A DNA stretch of 64,000 bases from Raphanus sativus. Taxonomy: Eukaryota; Streptophyta; Magnoliopsida; Brassicales; Brassicaceae. Positions within the stretch are counted from its first letter, which is position 1. Each line of letters begins with the position of its first letter. A model generated the notes under the pieces. That model saw only the letters and a list, made by a program, of their open reading frames with translations. It made no database searches and had not been told where the DNA came from. The stretch spans positions 11,654,668 to 11,718,667 of the forward strand of contig NC_079519.1 in assembly GCF_000801105.2 (NCBI RefSeq), given 5' to 3'. This document shows positions 32,319 through 43,928 of this stretch, piece after piece. The translations under genes and the position numbers were made by a program.

Positions 32319-35300
32319 GAATTGAATGTGGCATTACATTATTATTGTGATTTGTTTAGGAATTGGATGACCATGAAAGTAAAAAACCCGTGTAACTTTT
32401 CTTTTTTCATTTCTGTTAAAAGAAAAAAAATTGTAAATAAATTCACATTTTTCCTTTAATTTCATACACTTAATATTTTTACTAAATTTAGTTTTTGCAG
32501 TAGATTATTGTTAAAATTTTATTTGAGATAAAATGTATAGTTAACTATAAAATTAGTTATGTAATATATATGTGTGTTACCATAAGAAATTTATGATGTA
32601 TAATTAATACACGTGTAATATATGTTAATTGTGTAGCATAATGCTTATTTAGCTTGTAAAATAGTGTCAATGACAAAAAAGCTTGTAAATAGTGTTGTTT
32701 ATATTGTAAGTTCTAACTTAATAAATGTAAATGTGATTGTGTCCAAACTGGATGGTCTTATTAAGAAGAACTGTAATTTATTTTTGATATGAAAACTATA
32801 CATATCTCGTTTAAATTATGAACACAATTTTTTTAATCTGTTTGTAATAAAAGCATGTGTGACATTGATTATAATGTTGTTGTGATAGCATATAATCATA
32901 ACTTTTGTAAGATGACATCCTCTAATCTTTAACCCCGTGGAATGATTTAAACTCTAGCCCATAGATATTTTGTTAACTTATTTTTTTCTAATTACTTTTT
33001 ACATAAACAACACTAAATTAAAACCTAGCGGAGAGGTTCCTCATTGGGGCAAATTAATCAAACTTAAAAATATCTTATATATTTTAGATATTTTGTCTAT
33101 TATATCTAAAAATAATTAGTATATTTATAAATATAAATTTATTTCAGATGAAATGTGAAAATGAAAGCATCGTATAATTTTTTTTTCCTAAATTTTCTTT
33201 ATATTTTCTAAACTATCTATTTTTGGATTATATTATGTATGTTTACCTTCCATTTTAATATCAACTTTCAATATTTGTTGTTCTTTATGTATAATGATTT
33301 TATCTATAATGAAGCTAACTACATTATTTATAGAATAATAAAATGTTTAAGTTTTCTAATTTTTGATAAAAATATATGAAATGTACAAAAAAACTCTTCT
33401 ATTACTTAATTTTTTCTCTTAAATAAATCCAACAAAAAAAGAAACAAACTTACATTTGACTAATCTTTTTCTAACACAATTACATTTGACTGATCATATA
33501 TATAAAAGTAAAGGATTCATCAATATCAACGGAAGTTTTTAGACTATTGGGATCAAACCATAAATGCAAAAAAGACATTAAAACTGAGTCTTGTCTTTAA
33601 ATATCAACATTTAATGGTTGTAGAATTTGATCAAAAAATAGTGGGTGGAGACTTGGTTGCAGCTCGTTGATTCAAGCTTTAAAGCTTCCCTATTTTTAGC
33701 TACGTTAATGGAGTTATATCTTCCATCACCTTACTTGACCACCTTCTTCTCCTCTGGTTTCTTAGACAGTAAAATTTCTTGCACATAAGCGATCCAATGC
33801 ATTCCACATGCTTAAAGATATTACAACAAAACCATAACCCTGTTTAGTAAATCCAATTTGATTAGAAAAAACAGTTAGGATGGTTAAAAATTGAATCGGT
33901 TTACCTTCATGTCCAACCATAACATAACGTTGCGGTTTCCCTTAGCATTTTTTTTCTACTTGTTTACAACAAATTCAGGAAGTAGGGAAACGACTTTGTC
34001 TGCTCTGCTAAAGATCAGAGCCACTATAGCTCTCAAGACTCTTCCTCGTCACGGGCTGAATCACCATCATCACCAAATCATTTGCCGCTTCACCCAAATC
34101 TAGCTCCTCCTATACCGGAAATTGCCCAGAATCTTATACATCATATAATCATAAAGATATTTAGCTTTATGCTCGATTCAAACAATGTTTTTGTCAGAAA
34201 CTTATTCATTTACTTCCTGTTTTGTGATGGTTTCATTGAATCTTTCAGCACCTTCTCTTCTTCTCAAAGGAATCTCCAGAATCCAGATGATCCAAAAACA
34301 AAGTATATTGGCTTAAAGACAATGCTCTTCTCCCCAGTATGGCGGTGCCAAACATCTTGATATTATCTAACCATTTCGGCAGCTCTGAAACCGTGAAGAC
34401 TCTTTCTATTTCTTTACAATATCAACACAGAATAACCACTTTTGGGCATGGATAAGTTTTTTTTTTCTTCAGTAATGTCCTGCAGATTGTTTAAAACTAT
34501 CATACAATAATCTACTTTTAAAATCTTAAACATTGTTGAAAACTAAAATTTACTCAAGCAAAAATCTTACGTATGAGATTTGACAAATGGTTTACGATTT
34601 GTAAATCTTAAAGGAAAACGGTTGGGTCTGTTTTTTAAAATCGCCGGAGTTACCTTGGCGTCCAGGAGAAGCATATTGACGCCCATAACGATTTAAGAAG
34701 AAATCCATATGAATCGGTTGAATGTAGCCGTAACCCCTCCGGTTTCCCTTAGTCAGCGAGAAGAAATCCCCACTGTTCCTGATGTTTCTCGCCTACCAGA
34801 CTGCACAACCTAACCTCGACGATGGATGAAAAACTACCGGACTTCAAATAAAAAGGAAGAACTTCTGAGTTAGCCATTTCTGAGGAAAAAAAATAGTTTA
34901 CTTTGTTGACTCAACAGATCGAGAAGATGGTTTCGAGAGGAGAAAGGCTTGCCTTTTTATACGCGCAGTGACACCGCCTTCCAGAAGGGAAATTGCATTC
35001 AAGGATAGATATGGTTAATGGAGTTAAGAAGAGGTTTAATGAGACGAATCTGTAACTGAGAACGTTTTGGTTGATGAGAAATAAGATCAGACGACGCAAT
35101 CGAAACCCTACAAACAGATTCATCAACTCGAACCCAAAAAATTAATCTCTCCAACGGCGGAGAACAAAGAGCGGAGATGAACCCTAATTTTCCATTGGAC
35201 GCGCTAGAAGAGAATTATGGCTGGGTTCATTCTGCCAAACGAAAGCCCACAAAATTAAAAGTAGTCCATAAGTATCGCTGATCCCTTTTAATGAAATGCA

Positions 35301-35391
35301 GCGTTTTAGACACGTGGCGCGCTGCAAAAATTCGACTTAATGACGTGGCACAACAGGAGAGAAGGAACATTTTTTTATATATATAGATAGA
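32319..35391 (-). other. Helitron interior, no recognised gene
   Basis: AT-rich from 32.3 to 33.5 kb, then mixed composition. Short open frames (33891-34103, 34082-34360, 34911-35126) resemble nothing I recognise and are probably chance. The 34.6-35.2 kb part has gene-like base composition and could be captured exon fragments, but I cannot name a source. Confidence 0.45.
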
Positions 35392-36869
35392 TGATCTCTT
35401 GTAATCTTTTTTTACAAAATCTTTAAATTATTGATAAAAACATTTTGATGTGGGACTTTTAATAGTTTTATAGTTTATAATCGCTCATAGAAATTTACTG
35501 CAAATTTTGAAATTAATATATTAAGTTCACAAATCTTTTTTAATGCAAATTTTAAATTAATATATTTATTTATGTATATATATATATATATATCTTATAT
35601 ATCTTATTAAGAATATTTTATTAAATGAGATTTTTACTCATATGGTTTTATAATCATTAGTATCTTGTTATTATAAAAAATTAAACCACTGATCATAAAT
35701 TTTTCAATGTGGACTTTTTAACAGTTTTAATAATTTATAGTCATTTAAAAAAATATATAGCATACACAAAAAAAAATAAAAAAATTATTATATGGTTAAT
35801 ATGATTGTTATTAATTCTTTAATATTAAAATCATTAATTTCATTAATGTGTCATATACATTATATATATATATATATATATTAATCATGTTAGGTAATTT
35901 TGTAACTTTTATTTTAGGATAAAATGAAAATATTAATTGTACACTATTAATAATCTTATGATTAGTTTAATGAGAAGTAATATATGTTTAGATGGACCAA
36001 TATATTCTCTAGAGACTTTGAGAAGCATTTTTATGATGATATATGTCATAGATAAAATGTTGTAATGTTTCTCAAATAATTACAAGTGATGTGATCAATT
36101 TTTAACAATTTTTATCAAATTATGCATATCACAGTTAATTAACATAATCATATTTTGTTTATATAGTTTAACTCGAATTAAACCTAAATTGAACCTTAAT
36201 CATAACTCACAAACATGTATAGGCTAAGATTATTGGTCAAATTTATGTTCAATCGGACTAAACTATTTTTAATTCTTTAAGCAAGACATGACTATGTTAA
36301 TTAAATGTAATTTGCTTAATTTGATAAAATTGTGGAAATTGATCAATTTATTAGTTTGGGATACAATTGAGGAGCTAACAAGTATTTTGCATTGAGTATT
36401 GATGCCAATAGTTTAGAGGATAATTGATGTCAACCTATTTATTTTTTATTCCACTTTACTTTTAAATTAAAATATTATTAAATTAATCAAATAAGAGGTG
36501 GTCTGAGAATCCATATCGAAATAAAACAATAAACATATGGATACTTCATATGACAATCGCGTTTTGAATTTGAAGTATGTAAAATCTTGAAATCTTTTTC
36601 TTAGTGATCCTAACTCCTTCAGTCTTACTGAGAAGCTTGGCTATGTTTTTTATTGCTCAATTATTAAAACTTTAGGAAAGTGGCTGATTGCAACTACCGT
36701 CCATGTAGTTACAAAAGGGGTTTTAAACCATAAGTCTCGCTCCAACGGCCCGACGGGTTATCTACGGACCCTCCCTGCGAATGATCCTACATCAAAAATT
36801 TTCCGTAATGAAGGATGGTCATCCACTGGAAAATAAAATAAAAATATGAATCAAGTCTTTGCAATTCGA
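35392..36869. other. AT-rich intergenic sequence
   Basis: Contains two TA microsatellites (about 35575-35590 and 35862-35880) and otherwise nothing I can assign. Confidence 0.5.
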
Positions 36870-38050
36870 TCCAAAATACTGACAGATTAAATAGCATTAC
36901 ATATTGTCCATTAACCAAACAAGTGCTTCCAGATCTGAATACAAAGAGGACTCTAGCCTCCTTTGATTATTGGTACCCATAAGCTGAATTTGACATGGCA
37001 TGTTCTCATCCACATCCACAATATTGTGATGTACAAGTCCATGAACCATCCACCATACAATTTATTATAAGCATACAGTTTGAGAAGCTACATGATGTAA
37101 TGGTCGCACCTCAACAGAGTGACTGATGTCTTCGCTGCAAATCAGGCTTGATGTTTTCCTTTTGCATGCCTTATCAACTCTAAAAGGTCCATGTGGATTC
37201 CTCTGAATAATTTGGCATTCCAAGTTTTCGAGATACCATATTATCCATATATAAAGATCTCTATCCAACTCTAAATCTTCTATATTAGCCATAAGAGGTA
37301 ATCTAAGTTGGTATAGATGCTAGAAACTGAGAAAATGTTTGAATTGGATGGTGTAGATGATAATATGGTTCAAAGCTTGTGGACATTGGAAAATAGTATG
37401 ATTTACAGATTCATCAAGCTTCTCACATCTAGGCAAATGATTATCACATCGCATATGACGCATGTTAGGTTTCTTGTTACAGCTAAATGCCATGTTGTAA
37501 TCTTTCATATAAGATGGCACATCTTCTGAGGACATTAAATTTCCAACTAAATGCTTGAAACCTATTGATATTAGTCTTTGAGTATATGATCTCTAGTTTT
37601 CAATTTAGAATATTCTTGCTACCCAATATCTCGATTTGACAGTGTACTAGGACACTCTTCATATAGCTCCAACAAAAAGTATGTCGATGGATTGATTGGC
37701 TTAAGGCCAGGTGGTATGTGTCCTCCATTACAACAAACTCTTGTCATTACATCTGGTCCATGAGCCTTTTACGTATGCATCATAAATAAAACAAGTTTTT
37801 CTTCTCATTATACAATTGGGGATTTTAAATCCTTGTTAATTTTATTTGTGACAGTATATGAAATATTTTCTAACTCTTCACTGATCTCTTTCGGTTAGAT
37901 AACTCAAAAACATATCTAAAATAATTAGTGGCAGTGGCTACTAGTCCTTCCTCTTCAACCAACTCTCCTCTGTTCTGGATATTAATTCCTCACGCAATCG
38001 CCTCGTTTCATCTGCTAAGTATGTATGGCAATGGTTGGTCCAAGGACCAC
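36870..38050 (-). pseudogene. Decayed LINE ORF2 (RT and RNase H pieces)
   Basis: Minus-strand relics with collinear order. KAHGPDVMT at ~37745 matches the KAPGPDGMT block of RT. SVNHTIFQCPQA with an upstream Cys pair at ~37430 matches the zf-RVT. RRLESSLYSDLEALVWLMDNM-like sequence at ~36950-36900 matches the RNase H block SPLHSEVEALIWAMECM. Most of RT is deleted. Many stops. The surrounding 38.05-39.0 kb may be more of the same element, but I cannot align it. Confidence 0.65.
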
Positions 38051-39412
38051 TTTTATATAGTATAGAGATATATCCCCAGTTTTTTCCTGTCGAGGAAATT
38101 ATTCCCTAATAGTAAAAGAATCATCTATTGGTTAAATATTAGGATGGACCACCTAGAATAAACGAGAAAGTTTTCTACCTGAAACCTTCTACTTAATCCC
38201 ACGAAGAGAGATAGATGCAACATACCGTAGTGCTCCCTATCTAAACCTTTGACAAGCATTGGAGCAAGGCGGATAACCTTTTAACATGGGCCATGAGGTA
38301 ATTTTTAGATTTCGAGATAGCTCTTACCTTCCCAGATAAAGATTCATTCTGTTTTTTTTTTCAGGTCCAGAAGAAGAAAGATCAGCAGAACATAAATCTG
38401 TCTGCATGATGAGGTTGGTCTACGATCAGAGCTAGATGATCGCCCAGAAAGTTTCTTTCGTCAAATCACTCCCCCGCCCAATCTTTAAATTAGTGGATGG
38501 TCACCGCCCAATCCTAGAACATGAATCTCTTTCAATGTCGACCAGAAGATAAAGACACCGATGCAAGCTTTGTTCCACAACGAATCGACTTATTGTCATT
38601 CCTGGCACTTGGCGCATGACTTTGATCAACCCCAGTTCCGTCACTCGTATCTGGTTGAACCAGTACTTCCTTTCCGCCGTTTATAGGGACCACCCACTTC
38701 CGTTCCCATGAGTGATTCGAGAGACAGTACACGGAGATTAATCGGTCTCTTTTGATTCTCATTCTAAAAGTTGAGCAGCCTGTTAGCATAAAGATGGCAA
38801 TTATCTTCCTTCTATTCGTTTTGGAGTCACAATATTAGAAACGAAGTCCCGAGGCATAAAAGAAACATTTTTTACGGGATCCTGAAACCACCAGCCTCCC
38901 CGGCCTAATTCACGATAAGCCCACCAACTTCCTGGCAAGATGCCTACGGTTAAAACCACCAACATGTCAAGATCCAAATTCGAATTGGTTCATGTTCCTC
39001 GTTCAAAAATATTACCTGATTCATCAATTGAACATGTAATTATGTTTTTTCTCTGTCCTTGGCTTGGTTAGCGTATGTGAAAATTTTGAGTTTACACCTC
39101 TTCTCATAACTAAAGCACTAATATTCTTTTGCTTCCAGAATATTTCCTCATCTTAAGAATTTCAGATAATTTATTTAAAGCAACTACTAACACCTTAATA
39201 GACAAATAATCATTGACGTACATGTTTTTGATCTTCTTTTAAGTTCTTCCATTAACTTTTCTGAGTTTAAAATATTTTTCCTTTCCATTTAATCAATGAC
39301 GATATCTTGATATATGAGCCTTGACATTTACATTTGTTGGAAAATCTAGTGAGTTTCGTCATTCAAATGTTACTTGTTAAAAATACTGTAATTATCATAT
39401 AATTTAGCAGAC
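38051..39412. other. Intergenic sequence, possible further LINE debris
   Basis: The minus frame at 38532-38789 gives 85 open codons (MLTGCSTFRM..) with LINE ORF1-like composition but no motif I can certify. The rest is unassigned. Confidence 0.35.
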
Positions 39413-39757
39413 TTTTTTTGATAAAAAGTAAATATCATAGATATGAAAAAAGATTTACAAGTAGTGTAGATCTAGAGTTTTGTTACTCCTTGGCAAAAAA
39501 AAAAGAGAAAAAAACAAGGATGTAACATAAAAGTAGATAAGTTAAAATTGGTTTCATCTCATCCATTTGGACATAAGACTTAGGAATTGCTTCCTCTTTC
39601 TTTTGATGTCAATTGTGTTTCTCAACCCCTTATCAATCTGCCGGTAGACTACATCTGGAGTTAGGACGATCTGGTTGTGAAGGATGTTGTTTCTTTGCTT
39701 CAATAGATGATTGATGATCGCTTGAGCAGCCAGTTTCTTAAGAATAGAACGAGACTC
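39413..39757 (-). pseudogene. LINE 3'-end fragment (ORF2 carboxy terminus)
   Basis: The minus strand from ~39757 to the stop at 39554 reads KKLAAQAIINHLLKQRNNIL and then YRQIDKGLRNTIDIKRKRKQ, ending SLMSKWMR. This resembles the carboxy end of Brassicaceae LINE ORF2 proteins without RNase H. It is followed by a ~135-bp 3' UTR and a TATCAAAAAAA tail (39413-39423 complement). Strongly 5'-truncated. I did not find a convincing target duplication. Confidence 0.72.
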
Positions 39758-40478
39758 ATATTTTATAGTTACTTAATGTCAATCTGTATATAACCGAATA
39801 TAGCTAACTACCTATAACAAACTCTTGTCCATAACGGTCTAGATGACTAAACATGTACAGGTCGCACACTAAGCTCTCTACAGATGATTGATAATTTATG
39901 AGAATAGTATGTCTTTTGCCGGGGACAAGAGTCACGGGCGCGGAGATTTTGTAGTTAAGATTTGGATCGGTCAAAGTGTTTTGGTTACAGTCAACATAAA
40001 AGAAGAAGAAAACTTATTAAATGACGTTATATCTGACTCAAACCCCTTTTCTTTCTCAAATTTTTATCAAGATGGAAATCTCAAAATCAAGTCATCTAAT
40101 TAAAATTAGCCCCCTACTCATACCCTTTTATTAATTGAATTTAGCTTTAGCTGTATCCCAAATTCCAAGACTGGATTGTAGTAATATTCTGAATTTTTTT
40201 GAAAAAGCCCATTATTACAATTTTTCGAATTACACCTTTCTTTTCTCCTCTTTCTCTCTCTCTTCATTTTGAATTTATTAAATTCAAAATGTAATAATGT
40301 AATAAATATCTACTCCTTTGATTTATTTATTTATTTATTTATCATTTTACGTATTGATTTTTCTCTCTCCATTATCCTTCTGAAAACCCTAATTTCTCAC
40401 ATCTGTAAATCAATTTCTCCCTAAACTTAACCCACCCGTAGAAAAAAAAAAAGAATCCAAAATTTTCTGCTGGTAATT
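39758..40478 (+). other. Upstream region of the AHL gene
   Basis: AT-rich with an ATTT tetranucleotide run (about 40318-40342) and CT-rich stretches at 40240-40262 and 40364-40372 that may mark the transcription start. An inverted pair AATTTATTAAATTC at ~40270 is minor. No defined promoter element is claimed. Confidence 0.4.
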
Positions 40479-40662
40479 ATGAGTGTTTTAGGAGAAATTC
40501 ATCCGAAACTAAGGTTCCGCCATGGAAGCTTCGATCTTTTTCTTCACTAAGTTCAAACTTGTTTTTCACTTTGCAAGACTTCCATCTTTTTATTCTCTTC
40601 TGAATCTTACTTCTTCCTCTGGATCTCTCTCCTCTTTTTCTTTCTCTTGTCCGTACTTTTAA
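40479..40662 (+). promoter_or_regulatory. Two overlapping upstream ORFs in the AHL leader
   Basis: uORF1 is 40479-40550 (23 codons, MSVLGEIHPK..). uORF2 is 40522-40662 (46 codons, MEASIFFFTK..) and begins in a strong context, CCGCCATGG. Both end before the main ATG at 40755. If transcribed in the leader they should reduce translation of the main ORF. Whether the transcript begins upstream of them is inferred from the CT-rich region. Confidence 0.5.
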
Positions 40663-40754
40663 AGTCAGAAGCTTGAACCTGTCGTGATCAGCAAGATTCC
40701 ACTGTCCTCTTAATCTTCTCCCTAAACTGTCGGAATCTCTCCTTACAGAATCTA

Positions 40755-42702
40755 ATGGAAGAGAGAGAAGGAACCAGCAACAACAACAACAACAGCATCA
40801 TAAGCAGCTTTGGTCTGAACCAACATCTAGCTCCTCCTCATCCTCCTACTGGTGGTGTCTTCCATATGGACCCACCACGGTCGGAAAACCCTAACCCTTT
40901 TCCTGTCGGGTCCACCGCCGCATCCGCATCTGCCTCCGTCGCGGCGGCGGCTAAAGCTCCTGAGAGTGCTGCTCCTCCTTTCAGCTTAACAATGCCGGCG
41001 GAGAATACGTCTTCTGAGCTAAAGAAGAAGAGAGGGAGACCGAGGAAGTATAACCCCGACGGTTCACTCGCCGTGACCCTTTCTCCGATGCCCATCTCCT
41101 CCTCCGTTCCCTTGACTACGGAGTTTGCTTCTCGGAAACGAGGGCGTGGCCGCGGGAGAGGACGAGGACGAGGGAGAGGTCGTGGACTTGTTGAGCCGCC
41201 GCCGCCCATCATCAACAACAACAATAACAATTGGGTCAAGAATCCTCAGATGTTCGAATTCGACAACAGGTCTCCTGGTAATTGTTGCTTATATCTCACT
41301 TGTTTTTGGTCTCAATACGTGGTGGCTTGTAATGGATCTTATGCTGTACTGGATCTCTTTTTCTTTTGGTTTGACTTGTACAAAAAAAAGTTGGAGTAAG
41401 GACAAAAGTTGTTGTCTAAAAGATAGTGAATGCTTCTATCTGAAACACTGTCTGCTAAACTGGAAATATATCATAAGGGGAGTATCATTTGATATATAAG
41501 CACTGTGATTAAGTTGCATAGACTGTTTGGCAACTAACAACTCAAGATTCCATCCTAAAAACTGCTCACATTCTACCTTTAATAGTTAGTCAATTTATTG
41601 ATTTATTTGATGTTTACTTTTTTTTTTTGCAGTTGTAAGAACTCCAGAAGTTGTTACTAGTGCAAGTTTTACGCCTCATGTGCTCACAGTAAATTCCGGC
41701 GAGGTATGTTCCTTTGATTATTATTCTTTACTGTATTGTTTTTAACAAGGAAACAAGATAAGTTTTCAGTTTTCTTTTTAATATGAACACATATTATCAC
41801 ACTATGCTTTGTGACTCTTTTCGGCACACTGATTCGTAATAACAGGATGTGACGATGAAGATTATGACATTCTCTCAACAAAGCTCTCGTGCTATATGCA
41901 TACTTTCTGCAAACGGTCCCATTTCTAATGTTACCCTTCGTCAGTCTATGACATCTGGTGGTACTCTCACTTATGAGGTCTGCTCTCTCTCTCTCTCTCT
42001 TAGATCCCTTTAAAGTTTTTCTTTTTACTAATTTATAATTTGCGGTCAGGGTCATTTTGAGATTCTTTCTCTGACGGGTTCGTTTATACCAAGCGAGAGT
42101 GGAGGATCGCGAAGCAGAGCTGGAGGGATGAGTGTGTCTCTTGCAGGACCTGATGGTCGTGTCTTTGGTGGTGGTCTCGCCGGTCTCTTCATAGCCGCTG
42201 GTCCTGTTCAGGTAAACTATCTTATAGACTCTCTCTAAATGACTGGAGCTTTTTTCTTGTTCTGAAGCATTGTTATCTATCTTTTCAGGTAGTGGTAGGG
42301 CGTTTTGTAGCGGGTCAGGAGGAATCACAGCAGCAGCAGCAGCAGCAGCAGATGAAGAAGCAAAGAGGAGAAAGATTTGGGATCCCGACTACAACACAAG
42401 CTTCTAACATCTCATTCGGTGGTGGCTCAGCGGAAGATCCAAAGGCTAGATATGGGCTGAACAAGCCTGTTGTTATTCAGTCACCACCAATGTCCGCACC
42501 ACCTGTACCCTTTTCTCATGAGCCTCAGCCGAGCACTAACGCTGTCCAAGGTTACTACACAAACAACACTGCTGAACAGATCAGGGATCTCTTCTCTTCT
42601 CTCCCAGGAGAGGATGATGATGAAGATGATTTAGAAGGTGAAGATGGAGATGATGTAGAATTTGGAGACCATAGCGACTCTGACACCGAGGTTCCAAGCT
42701 GA
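40755..42702 (+). CDS. AHL4: AT-hook/PPC (DUF296) nuclear protein, AHL4 orthologue
   Basis: AT-hook motif nuclear-localised protein. Binds AT-rich DNA; AHL3/AHL4 are known to set xylem boundaries in the Arabidopsis root. Exons 40755-41277, 41633-41703, 41846-41977, 42050-42211 and 42289-42702 give 433 aa with consistent phases. AT-hook KKKRGRPRKYNPDG lies at ~90-103. A second, unusual hook region is a run of nine Arg-Gly pairs after RK (~127-144). The PPC domain, ~180-315, reads FTPHVLTVNSGEDVTMKIMT, TLRQSMTSGGTLTYEGHFEI and GGMSVSLAGPDGRVFGGGLA. A poly-Gln run (8 Q) follows, and an acidic tail ends DSDTEVPS. AHL3 (At4g25320) is very similar; AHL4 is chosen because the neighbours match At5g51560-51600. 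Two uORFs lie upstream. No lesion. Confidence 0.93.
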
Positions 42703-43687
42703 TGATTGAGTAAGAGTGAATGAGACATGGATCGTTCTTGATCTTGACCTCCTGCTTCGTTTTTTTCTTTGGTGCCTCCTTGAGATTCTTTAGAGTGTAA
42801 TGGGTTTTTAGTTGTTTTATTAAACAGAGATGATGCTCACTAAAGAGTTAGGGTTTATTAAAGGATGTAATCTTTAGGGTTGTTTTGACTTGTTTTCTTT
42901 GTGTCCCCAAGTGGGTTGTTGTAGAAGTGCAAAACTTAAGTGTGTGTGCAAACTCTCTCAGTTAATTTACTCTTCAGTGACTTATTTTGAAACTTAAATG
43001 ACTTTTGTTGGTTCGTCTTTGGTGAATCTATCTCCTCTCTCGGAAGTCATTTTCAGGTTTTCAATTTATTTGGCGTTTCACTAATTTTTCTTGTAAATAG
43101 ATAGTTGTGTTCAAATTTGTTAAACAAAGTGAATGAATAATTTTCTACACATTTGCTAAGTCTGCCACTATGAATTTGGTTAAGCTAAAAATACATATTG
43201 AAGATGAAATGACTCGGAGTAAAAAGAGAGAAGATATCATTAAGTAAAGAGTCATAAAATTTTCAAAAACTCACAAGAAACCCCAAACACATATAGCAAG
43301 TTTTTGAGACTTACAAAAGTTGGCATTCACACAGTGTGAATCACACTTAATGTCATTAGCTTACTGGAAATATATAAGGACAAAACCTAGAGGTTACATG
43401 ATCAAGTAATGCTGATATAAAATCAAATAGTAGATGTTGTGGTTTCAAACGTAAAAAAGATTACTGGGTTTGGTGAAGAATCTTGGTAGTCTAAAAAGAG
43501 TTGGCATTCACATTATAATACAGTTTTTAATGCCAATTCGAAATTACTTGTTTAATAAGTAGGAGTTGCAATTTTGAGTTGAAGTAAACAATTAGAAATG
43601 TTGGATATCGTCCTTCGCTGGAAAGCGTTTTAATACATATCTTAATTTGGTTTAGGAAATCGTATCATTTTTGTCGGAATTTTTTTA
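42703..43687. other. AHL4 downstream region
   Basis: 3' UTR-like T-rich sequence to about 42.95 kb, then unassigned sequence. No gene seen. Confidence 0.5.
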
Positions 43688-43926
43688 CTCCCTCCGTTTT
43701 ATATTACTTATCGTTCTAAGTTTATGCACACAGATTAAGAAAACATTTAATTTTATATATTTTCAAAATAAAAACACTATTACCAATACACATAACCATA
43801 TACTAACCAATAGAAAAATAGAGTAGATAATATTGTCAATAAATTTTGCATTGAAAACCGAAAACGACACTTATATTGAAACGAAAATTCTACTCTAAAA
43901 CGACAAGTAATTCGAAACGGAGGGAG
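43688..43926. mobile_element. Stowaway (Tc1/mariner) MITE
   Basis: 239 bp. Ends CTCCCTCCGTTTTATATTAC and, on the other strand, CTCCCTCCGTTTCGAATTAC, the canonical Stowaway inverted repeat. Flanked by TA dinucleotides (43686-43687, 43927-43928). No coding capacity. Confidence 0.95.
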
Positions 43927-43928
43927 TA

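Larger units (their letters stand above)
24848..35391 (-). mobile_element. Helitron (non-autonomous), carrying a nested LINE
   Basis: On the minus strand the 5' end is TCTATCTATATATATA (from 35391), preceded by A. The 3' end is CTAG at 24851-24848, followed by T. This gives insertion between A and T with no duplication, as Helitrons do. A hairpin lies 8 bp before the CTAG. Excluding the 7.1-kb LINE and its duplication, the element is about 3.4 kb. No Rep/helicase coding is visible in the remainder, and CACGTGGC/ACGTGGCA motifs near the 5' end are of a type I have seen in Brassicaceae Helitrons. The pairing of these two ends is inferred, since no second copy is in the window. Confidence 0.65.

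Noticed and set aside
40838..41239. 133-codon ORF antisense to AHL4 exon 1
   Set aside because: Low-complexity Gly/Pro/Arg from the complement of the Arg-Gly tract.
41684..42328. 214-codon ORF antisense to AHL4
   Set aside because: It is the mirror of AHL4 exons 3-4 and introns; no motif and no independent support.
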